Part shown: piece after piece, positions 55,950 through 64,000 of the stretch
Numbering within the stretch: position 1 is the stretch's first letter
How the letters are laid out: every line of letters starts with the position of its first letter
Assembly: GCA_946811695.1 (NCBI GenBank)
Contig: OX328124.1
Coordinates: forward strand, 55,434,603-55,498,602
Source: Gonocerus acuteangulatus
Lineage: Eukaryota > Arthropoda > Insecta > Hemiptera > Coreidae
Length of the DNA: 64,000 bases
Reading direction: 5' to 3'
The notes under the pieces: generated by a model
What the model was told of the DNA's origin: nothing
The model's database searches: none
Seen by the model: the letters and a program-made list of their open reading frames with translations, nothing else
Made by a program: the position numbers and the translations under genes

Positions 55950-56092
55950 GGTTAGATACTGTGAAGGTATCCAATTTTTGAAATTATGGAGATAGTGTTG
56001 GCATTACTATGCTCCGGCCACCTGATTTTCCCCTTTGCATTTACCTATTAACAAATTAATTACAGGCTGGCTGGGTCTAGGGTGAAAGGTTG
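55950..56092 (-). repeat. SINE family 2, partial copy
   Basis: AGATACTGTGAAGGTATCC, TACTATGCTCCGGCCACCTG, and GCTGGGTCTAGG match 16440-16620 and 18690-18860; the tRNA-like head is missing. Confidence 0.7.
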
Positions 56093-56366
56093 GTCAAGTG
56101 ATCAACCATTGGAATAGTTTCACTCTTCTTAAAATAAACTAAATGTGAATTATGAAACATAAACATAAATACAAGTGAAGGGGCAGATTATTAAGTTTAA
56201 TATCGTGTCTAAATGTGAGCTACATTCAGTCAGTAAGTCATGTATATCGTATGGAATGTATAAGACGTCCTTGTCCTTCTGTAGCCTCTTAGTCATTATT
56301 TCTTGCATATGACAAGTCTTGTATACTGCTTTTTCAAGTCTCGTCATTAAATGAGAGAAAGTATGC

Positions 56367-56397
<31 letters not shown>

Positions 56398-56399
56398 TG

Positions 56400-56461
<62 letters not shown>
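56367..56461. repeat. (TATG)n(TA)n microsatellite
   Basis: About 9 TATG repeats followed by about 28 TA repeats. Confidence 0.95.
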
Positions 56462-56466
<5 letters not shown>

Positions 56467-56663
56467 GCGTATATATATAGACACACTTCGTAGATACGTT
56501 CACTAGGAAGCAGGTTTTAACCTGTTTACCTATTTGATCCAAGGGCGCATATAAAAAATAATTTCAGGCAGATGTAGGACAACAAGGAAAATTTTAAATA
56601 TTTTAGTGTAAAATGGTGAGTTTTGAAATCCTCTGACACCTAGACCTCATAGTGGTAGAAAGC

Positions 56664-56705
56664 CTGTTGATGTCATTATTACGGATATAATAATGACGTC
56701 AACAG
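56664..56705. repeat. Hairpin, 18-nt arms
   Basis: CTGTTGATGTCATTATTA pairs with TAATAATGACGTCAACAG with one G-T wobble around CGGATA. Confidence 0.85.
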
Positions 56706-56709
56706 TCTT

Positions 56710-57385
56710 TTTCAAAAATTGAAAGAAGCAAAATCTTTCTAAGCTAAACAAACTTCAACCAGGATTTTGCACAATGAAATCTGCAATCTTGGAATGTATA
56801 GCCTAGATTTTTTACGACCAGACTTGTGATTCTGTTGCACATCAAATGTTGTTTTCAAACTGTAGTCCTACGTCTAGATAATATAACATAATAATTTCAA
56901 ATTATTTATCTCAATTTTAAATTTAAAATCTTATTAAAACCAAGGAAAACAAATTTCAATCGTAGTAGCCGAACTGACTGTATTATATATTATGAATGTG
57001 ATGGATATTAAGTATGAGATAAACAGACCCAAAAAACATTATTTTAAAATTAGAATTTATCAATCAACATATAACTCAGACAGTCACCAACCCCACACAC
57101 ACACTAAGCACTTCTCATCTCACTCGCAGTCATCCCTACAATCAAATTGCCATTGAAAGCTAACAACCTAGAGCTTAGAATTATTAGCAAACCTATAGCT
57201 TGAAATTCGATCCAAAATGTTGACAAATATAACCAGTTTTTATATTTTAAAAAGTAAATTGAGTTTAATTACCTCTCATGATCGAGCCCCAAACATCTTC
57301 ACGTTCGTAATCTCAAAGGTCAACAATCTATTCTCAACCAAAAATAAATTGATAAGTAAATAATATTATGTGATTATTTTCTAAA
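56710..57385. other. Intergenic DNA; nothing recognised
   Basis: AT-rich, no supportable gene. Confidence 0.35.
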
Positions 57386-57389
57386 CATA

Positions 57390-57528
57390 TCTTTAAAAAT
57401 CCATTAAATAATACGTAAGTTTTAAAACAACTTTTATAAAAGCTGTTTTTAAATTTAAGTATTATTTAATGGATTTTTAAAGACATGCGGAATTATTTGA
57501 CGGACTATTATCCGTCAAATAATTCCGC
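57390..57528. repeat. Two adjacent palindromes
   Basis: TCTTTAAAAATCCATTAAAT with AATA at 57390-57413 is mirrored at 57460-57483. Three bases on, GCGGAATTATTTGACGGA (57487-57504) is mirrored at 57511-57528 around CTATTA. The second is perfect over 18 bases. Confidence 0.92.
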
Positions 57529-57994
57529 GCAGGCAGCCCGCAACAAAGCAATGCCTAGCAAAAAGAAGCTAGTCGTAATTGAAGGGGTAGTATTCTGATC
57601 AAGTACAATCTTCGTGCCATAAAATCGAGTATTAATAATATAATTAGATACAGTGATAAAGGAAGTACACAGAACTTTTGAAAAATAACGATTTTCAAAC
57701 CTTCCCTAGAATAAAATAATATTCACCTAGACTTACTGAATGTCATAAAATCTTTAATTAGATCAGCATTCCGTAATTCTTATTTAAAATATTTACTAGG
57801 GTATGCTTAAAAATTAACTTGGGATTTTTCATTGAGACACCACGTCATATCGTTAGATAAAATAAGCATTCCACAAAAATTTCAGAATTTTTTATCGGCT
57901 TTTAAGTGGTCGTTACCCTGTGTGAAACTTTATAAAATATGATGTTTAAAAAGAAAAGTTTCTAGGCCTCTAAATAGACCGACGTTTTAAAGTC

Positions 57995-59102
57995 AGAAAA
58001 TTTTAAAGATCTCAGATTCCATTGTCTAAAAAGATTGAATATTCTGAAGGTAGCTTCAAACAAGAACTAGGAAAGTGATCGATCAACTCTCCTCTACTTA
58101 TACAGAGCATTGATCCGATCAAAATTAGACTATAGTTGTATAGCTCTGCCTCAACAAGAACATTCATCCTTAACATCATCCACAATCCTGGAATTAATTT
58201 CCACGGGAGCCTTCAGGACTACTCCAGTCGAAAGCATGTATGTTGAGAGTAGTGAACCTTCTTTGGAAATACGTCGTTCAATCTTGACTCTCTCCTACGC
58301 CAGCAAGATATACCACAATCCGAACCACTTAGTATTCTCATTGCTTCACAAGCCAGGACGAAGAGAAGAACAACAACTAGGTCTCAGGGGACGTGTAACA
58401 AATTAATAGAATATTTAGGAGCCGAGTGAATCACGCCAGTAGAAGAAAGCATCCCGCTTTATCCTAAATGACTTCTAGTAAACATCATTGTTTACTCCAT
58501 CTAACAACTAAACAGAACATCAACACAATTATACTCCAGGCAATGCTAAGTGAACGTCAACAAATATATGAGAAGAGAACAGGGATATACACAGATGCTT
58601 CGAAAACAATTGATTTGTTATTTGTGGTTGCGCATAGATAATAAACGGAGTTGTGAAGAAATGCACGCTTTGCCATGAAAATCCCATTTATTCAGCTGAA
58701 AGGTCCTCGATATTCCGGGCGATAAATGATGCTCTTGCTTCGTCTGAAGACAGTGTTGTAATTCCCACAGACTACTTTAGTTGCTTAAAAAGCCTGAGCA
58801 AACCTGGAGTCAAGAAATGTTGGATTACAAATAAAGTAACTGTAACTGTTACAAATAAAGTAACATTAAAAAATTCAAGCAAGAGCATCATTTTCATTTG
58901 AGTATCACCACATATGGGAGTAAGAGGCAACGAGCTCGCTGAAGAAGCAGCTAAGAATGCATTACAGGACTCATTCAGCCTAGAACCATTCCTCTCTCAA
59001 AGAGATTGGAACCATTACCATAGGAAGAAATTTATAGAGAAATGAAAAATAACCTGGTCAACCAGCAATAGTAAACTATCATAAATTAAAAGGACGATCG
59101 TA
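57995..59102 (+). pseudogene. LINE 3' fragment: RT connection and RNase H, decayed
   Basis: Frames read RLNILKVASNKN, then LYRALIRSKLDYSC (58095-58140) and GAFRTTPVESMYVESSEPSL (58215), the connection region seen after RT in I- and Jockey-related LINEs. RNase H follows: YTDASK near 58590 (D), SAERSSIFRAINDAL near 58690 (E), PTDYFSCLKSL (D), then WVSPHMGVRGNELAEEAA (H and D) near 58905, and finally IKRTIVPW near 59080. Stops and frame shifts throughout. It stops exactly where the 24-bp array begins and shares the connection motif with the fragment at 63.15-64.0 kb. Confidence 0.8.
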
Positions 59103-59120
59103 CCTTGGTTTTCTTATTCC

Positions 59121-59583
59121 ACCTTCTATACCCTTCCTAATACCACCTTCAATATCTTTCCTAATACCTTCTTGAATATCCTTCCTAATACTAACTTCTA
59201 CACCCTTCCTAATACCACCTTTAATATCTTTCCTAATACCTTCTTGAATATCCTTCCTAATACTACCTTCTATACCCTTCCTAATACCACCTTTAATATC
59301 TTTCCTAATACCTTCTTGAATATCTTTCCTAATACTACCTTCTACACTCTTCCTAATACCACCTTTAATATCTTTCCTAATACCTTCTTGAATATCCTTC
59401 CTAATGCTACCTTCTATACCCTTCCTAATACCACCTCTAATATCTTTCCTAATACCTTCTTGAATATCCTTCCTAATGCTACCTTCAACACCCTTCCTAA
59501 TACCACCTCTAATATCTTTCCTAATACCTTCTTGAATATCCTTCCTAATACTACCTTCTACACCCTTCCTAATACCACCTTCA
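59121..59583 (+). repeat. 24-bp minisatellite with 72-bp higher-order period, about 19-20 units
   Basis: Monomers TTCCTAATACCACCTTC(T/A)A, TTCCTAATACCTTCTTGAAT and TTCCTAATACTACCTTCTAC alternate in a regular three-step cycle, giving a 72-bp superunit (24-residue peptide period when translated). Same monomer as 5285-5385. It directly precedes ORF1 of the R1-like LINE and is open in the same frame, so it either serves as a 5' UTR promoter array or was captured. Confidence 0.93.
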
Positions 59584-59591
59584 GTGCCAAG

Positions 59592-60608
59592 ATGGCGGAT
59601 TGTATAAAACAGCTAGCTAATGCAGTGGATCTATTAAACACAATTTCACAATTTCCAATATTAAGAAAGGACTTAAAATCAGCTTTATTTCAAGCTTTAA
59701 CGTGTATACAATCGGTGCAACGAGTTTTGGAAGAAAAACCCGAAAACAGAAGACCAGAAAATGAAGAAAAATCTCAACCTGCAGTTACGCGTAAGTCTTA
59801 CTCAGACATATTAAGAGTTAGACCTGAAAATGTAAAATCAAAACATAAAATAATTATAAAAAACAAAAATGATAGTGTCTCCGCTGAAGAAACAAAAAGG
59901 CAATTTAAAGCTGAAATTAATCCTAGATTTCTTAAAGTAGGAATAACTAATTTAAGAAGCACAAAAAAAGGTTATGTTATTGTTGAGACTGAAAACAAAT
60001 CAGATCTTGAAAAAATAACAGCTGTTATCACAAGTAATAAGAAGTCCACACTACTACCCGCAACATTGAATAAATTTAACCCACGAATGATTATTAAGAA
60101 TATTCCAGAGGAGGTTAATGAATCCAATCAGGTGGAAACTTTAAAAGAACAGAATGAAGAATTGGGATTCAACGAGGAGAATATTAAATTAATAAGAATA
60201 ACCAAAATATGATCTGACTCTTCTAGACGGAATGCAGTGGTCGAAGTGCATCCTAAACTAAGGGAAATGCGGCTGAATAGAAGATTGAAGTTATACTATT
60301 CTATCAGCTATGCAGAAGATTACTTCGGGATCCGACGCTGCATGAAGTGCAACAAGTACAACCACTCAGAAGCTGACTGCCGAGGGAAGCTGACCTGCGC
60401 CATCTGCATGGAGGAACATCCTACCAATACCTGCACGAAGAAGGAGGAACTTGGAGCTTACAAATGCATAAATTGTTATTCTTTTAATGAACATTGCAAG
60501 CCGCATCAAAGAATTTCACATAATCATAAATCATTCAGTAAGTTATGCCCTTCTTATAAAAATGCAATTAAAAAATTAATCCAAAACACTAATTACACAT
60601 CAATATGA
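59592..60608 (+). pseudogene. LINE ORF1: nucleic-acid-binding Gag-like protein with zinc knuckles
   Basis: From ATG 59592 (context GCCAAGATGG) it encodes 338 codons with a single in-frame TGA at 60210. Residues 1-60 are helical; the middle is basic (KHKIIIKNKN). About residues 100-205 (FKAEINPRFLKVGITNLRST to MIIKNIPEEV) look like paired RNA-recognition-type folds of LINE ORF1 proteins. After the stop come three knuckles: CMKCNKYNHSEADC, CAICMEEHPTNTC, and CINC...HC...H...C. In this class ORF1 packages LINE RNA. The start at 59592 fits better than the upstream ATG at 59172, which would add only minisatellite-encoded repeats. Confidence 0.85.
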
Positions 60609-61498
60609 ATAATACACACTACATAATTAAAACACTATTCCCAAGAAAAATACATTCTGAGCATAGTTTTTTAAACATTTTATTATTCACACCATTCAAA
60701 TGCTTTCTTGTAGTATCATTACAAAATATTTTTCCTTTTAAATCAGTTTTATCGACACAAATAAACTTTTCATCTCCAAAAAATAGCCCAAATAAACAAT
60801 CAAAACTTTATACACAACATTCTTGGAAAACAGCTGTTTTATTAGATGAATTCATGCAAAGAAAATCCATTGATTTGGCTATAATACAGGAACCATATCT
60901 TCATAAACAAATGCATTTCGATACGAAATATAAATCTTTTATTGGAGGAAATGGAAATTCTCGCACTAAAATAATGCTATTAAATAAAAATATAGATGCT
61001 ATATTATTAATTAAATATTCAGACAATGATATAACTGTTATTCAAATAAAATATAATTCGTTTATTTGTATAATTGTTAGCGCTTATTTTGATATAAACA
61101 GAGACATAGAAATAGATATCTGTAAATTAGATAAAATATTACAAGACTTCCAAACAGAAAATATCCTAATAGGAATGGACAGCAATTGTAGATCGAAATT
61201 CTATTATGACAAAATTACAAATTCAAGAGGACGGAAACTAGAAAATTACATTGTATCTAACAATTTATTTTTAGCAAATATTGACAAAAACCTTCCTACT
61301 TTTGATGGTCCAAGAGGAACTAGCAATATAGATGTCACGCTAACATCACCATCTTTGGCAGATTATATTAAAAATTGGAATATTCTAAAAAATGAAGTTT
61401 TCTCTGACCACCTTCTTATATCATACACAATAGAACATCCTGATTTTTATTCTCCTAGCAAAACTTACGGTTTAAGATATATTACAAAAAAATGCTAA
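60605..61498 (+). pseudogene. LINE ORF2 first part: APE-type endonuclease
   Basis: ATG 60605 overlaps the ORF1 stop as ATGA, suggesting re-initiation coupling as described for some R1-clade LINEs. About residues 75-285 form an apurinic-endonuclease-like domain: LAIIQEPY (catalytic E), IVSAYFD, NILIGMDSNCRSKFYYD, RGRKLENYI, FDGPRGTSNIDVTL and VFSDHLL (S-D-H). All key residues are present by eye. The N-terminal 70 residues are hydrophobic-rich and not recognised. The frame ends at TAA 61498 because of a one-base shift in an A-run at 61485-61492; the neighbouring frame continues the protein (NANWNYFEENLES). Confidence 0.85.
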
Positions 61499-63125
61499 TT
61501 GGAATTATTTCGAGGAAAATTTAGAGTCAGTAATTATAAAATCATTTAAGTTATCTCTAGATAATACTACAGATATTCAACTTTCGGCAATAGCTAATAA
61601 CACTGAAATAAACGATTGTCTAAATAAATTTCAAAAATGTTTGATTAAATCATGTAATAAATCATTCAAAATCAAAACTTATTTTCATAAAAATAACCAG
61701 AAACCCCATAAATATACACCCTGGTGGGATGAAAACTTATCTGAACTAAGAAAAGAAACTAATCGTCTTAGAAGGCGTTATCAGCGTACTTCAAATGATT
61801 CTAATTTAAAAGAAGAACGTAAAATTTTATATCTCCAAAAAAGACAAATATACCTCAGAGAAATTAGAAGAAAAAAACTAAAGTCCTGGCAAGACTATTG
61901 TAATTCCATAGATTTTACAAATCCTTGGTCGTGGCCCTACAAATATTCTACACAAAATTTACCTGAAAATCTAAATTTGAAAACTATTCTAAAAGAAGAC
62001 GGGACCTACACTACTGACATTGAATCTACTTACGAATATAGAATTAACAATATAGTAGGCAACGACAATCAGGAAACAGACCATGAAAAACATAAATTAT
62101 TAAGAACTTGTTCTCAAATACCGCCCAACACCTTAAATGACTTACCTTTAACAAAATTCGAACTTTCTGACATTATACATAATTTAAATTAAAAAAAATC
62201 AGTAGGAATAGACGGCATTTCTGTCGAAATTATCCAAACAGTTTATCAAAAATATCCTAATTTCATGCATACAATTTATTCAAAATGCTTTTCTCAAGGA
62301 ATATTTCCATATTTATGGAAGAAATCAAAACTAACTCTGTTAAAGAAACCTAATAAACCACCAAATGAAATATCTTCCCTTAGACCGATAAGTTTAATTC
62401 CAATAGGAGGGAAGGTCCTGGAAAAAATTATTCATCGAAGGCTCTCACATTTCCTTTACTCAAATAATATAATTGATAGCAATCAGTTTGGTTTTACCCC
62501 TCAAACAGGAACTTCTCAAGCTTTAGAAAAAATGAATACATTTATAAAACAAGCATTAAATAATAAAAATCATATCGTATTTATTTCACTAGATATACAA
62601 AAAGCATTTGACAGTGCATGGTGGCCGTCAATCCACAACTCTTTGAAAGAATATAACTGCCCTCAAAACATTTATAAACTTATTAAAAACTACTTAAACA
62701 ATAGAGAGACTTACATAATCACACACAACATAATGAAAATGAAACGACAGACAATTGGTACCCCACAAGGGTCTTCTTGTTCACCATTACTCTGGAATAT
62801 TATCATGAACAGCTTACTGAATACTAATACTCAACCTAACGTAGAACTAATAGCATTTGCAGACGATATCTTAATACTAGTAAAATCCAGAATTCCAGAA
62901 CAAATACAAAACAATATTAACATTATCATTAACACAGTCGAAAACTGGGAAAAACACAACAAGTTAACATTCAACAATCAAAAATCAACTTACATGATAA
63001 TTACACGAAGCAGATTAGAACCGACCATCCACGTTACATTACAAGGAAACGAACTGACAAAAACAAATGTAACAAAATACCTAGGAATATTAATAGACAA
63101 CAAACTAACTTGGACAACCGTTATC
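61491..63125 (+). pseudogene. LINE ORF2 second part: linker and R1-type reverse transcriptase
   Basis: Frame 0 from the A-run: linker WWDENLSELRKETNRLRRRY and LKSWQDYCN typical of R1/Jockey ORF2. There is one in-frame TAA at 62190 just before KKSVGIDGISVE (RT block 0-1). Then come LRPISLIPIGGKVLEKII, QFGFTPQTGTSQAL, FISLDIQKAFDSAWWPSI (first catalytic D), GTPQGSSCSPLLWNI, FADDILILV (catalytic DD), and KYLGILIDNKLTW. The catalytic triad is intact. After residue TW the sequence loses family sense, and the frame closes at 63206 in unrelated sequence. Confidence 0.87.
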
Positions 63126-63126
63126 T

Positions 63127-64000
63127 ATACTCAATCAGCCGATCGATTATGTGAAAAAAATAAAGTTCTTGGGTTTGACCTTCGACAAGAAGTTATACTG
63201 GATTGAGCACATAAAAGATTTAAGAAACAAATGTTCAAAAAAGCTTTTTCTTTTAAGGTGTTTAGCTCATTCCAATTGGGGTGCCGATCGAGCAACACTT
63301 TTACGAATATACAGAGTCCTCATCAGATCGGAACTGGATTATGGCTCGTTTATATATTCCTCCGGTAATCAAAAAGCTCTCCGGATGCTCGATGTAATAC
63401 ATAATGAAGCAATGAGGATAAGTACTGGAGCATTCCGAACATCACCGATCGAAAGTCTTCAAATGGAATGTGCAGAACCTTCTCTATACAATAGGAGAAA
63501 TTTCTTGGGGCTTTGTTTCCTACGAAAACTTCTTTCAGGAGGAACACATAGACATCTTTGTGAAACAATAAAAATTCAAGAACTACCGGCAAGTAATAGT
63601 TTCTGTTGTAGGATGAGGAAAACTTTAAATTCTATAGAATTAGAACTTCCTAGGTTTTGGCAATCCAATCAAACAGTACAGCCTCCATGGGACACTGATA
63701 AAGTATATATCGACAAAAAAATGCTACACTTAAATAAGAAAGAGAACCCGCCAAATACAATCAATGCTGAGTTTTTAGCACACCTTACAAACTATTTCGG
63801 CTATGAACCAATCTACACAGATGGATCCAAGTCTTCAAATGGAGTAAGATCTGCCTTTTTAACAAGATCAACTAAAAAAGTCACTGCTCTGCGAAAGGAA
63901 TGCAGCTCGTTTAGTGCTGAAGCAGTTGCTATCTATGAAGCGATCAATTATGTAACGACAAATAAAATTCCGAAAACTGTCATAATATCAGACTCATTGA
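63127..64000 (+). pseudogene. Second LINE type: RT connection and RNase H, open to the window end
   Basis: Frame 1 (codons from 63127) is open without a stop to base 64000. It starts with IKFLGLTFDKKLYWIEHI at about 63160, a second version of the YLGI..D..LTW box, then CLAHSNWGADRATLLRIYRV, LIRSELDYGSF, GAFRTSPIESLQMECAEPSL, and RNase H YTDGSKSSNGVRSAF (D), FSAEAVAIYEA (E) and IISDSL (D) at the very end. The rest of RNase H lies outside. R1-clade elements usually lack RNase H, which agrees with this being from another clade (I/Jockey-related, like 58.0-59.1 kb). I label it pseudogene because its own 5' part is missing. Confidence 0.82.

Larger units (their letters stand above)
59121..63125 (+). 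mobile_element. R1-clade LINE, near-complete at 5' side, chimeric at 3' side
   Basis: Order: tandem-repeat 5' region, ORF1 with CCHC zinc knuckles, ATGA overlap, ORF2 with APE-type endonuclease and reverse transcriptase to the YLGILIDNKLTW motif. The endonuclease SNIDVT motif and RT FDSAWWPSIHN...CPQNIYKLI...PQGSSCSPLLWNI are R1/TRAS-like. Homology to this element ends near 63125. Lesions are few: one TGA in ORF1, one A-run frameshift and one TAA in ORF2. So it is a young but inactive copy. Confidence 0.85.

Noticed and set aside
63350..63592. Minus-strand open frame of 80 codons
   Set aside because: It is the shadow of the LINE connection region that is open on the plus strand.

Overview
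This window looks like nuclear DNA of an arthropod, most likely an insect. The evidence is two short-intron cuticular protein genes with Rebers-Riddiford RR-2 chitin-binding domains, set in AT-rich DNA packed with insect-type transposons (R1-like and Jockey-like LINEs, mariner, hAT, Helitron-like elements and tRNA-derived SINEs). There are no bacterial operons, CRISPR arrays or phage genes. I cannot name the species from sequence alone.

The only host genes I can support are the two RR-2 genes, both on the minus strand, at 3307-3990 and 25480-26204. Each has a 15-base first coding exon (MAFNK), an intron of about 100 bases, a TATA box and a polyadenylation signal. They are close paralogues about 22 kb apart and encode structural proteins secreted into chitinous cuticle.

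Region by region. 0.6-9.4 kb: two copies of an inverted-repeat element, a 4 x 111-bp tandem array, stacked AT palindromes, cuticle gene 1 and a 5-unit array of 165-169 bp. 9.57-12.86 kb: a Helitron-like element that received a 5'-truncated RNase H LINE (perfect 13-bp target duplication) and a poly(A)-only insertion. 12.9-15.8 kb: a dead hAT transposase gene split by a GC-ended element with an 8-bp duplication. 16-33.6 kb: SINEs of three tRNA-derived families, a 650-bp terminal-inverted-repeat (TIR) element, cuticle gene 2, a second dead hAT gene, a Transib-like palindrome with RAG-type CACAGTG ends, a Jockey-like fragment and an internally deleted mariner. 36-54 kb: several copies of one microsatellite-bearing repeat family with TTAGCGCGGTTCC inverted ends (2.6, 1.2 and 3.3 kb). 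Between and beyond these lie a long-TIR element with a DUF4817-like helix-turn-helix relic, a 5S rRNA-like fragment, a relic of a LINE with a restriction-like endonuclease, an R1-like reverse-transcriptase relic and an inverted pair of hammerhead-like motifs. 58-64 kb: a LINE 3' fragment joined to a 24-bp minisatellite, an R1-clade LINE with ORF1 and ORF2 overlapping by ATGA, and an abrupt switch near 63.12 kb to a different LINE carrying RNase H that runs off the end.

No defence or metabolic system is visible. The most interesting material is in transposon structure: the Transib-like element, the composite Helitron/Helentron-like family, the chimeric LINE and the hammerhead-like inverted pairs.
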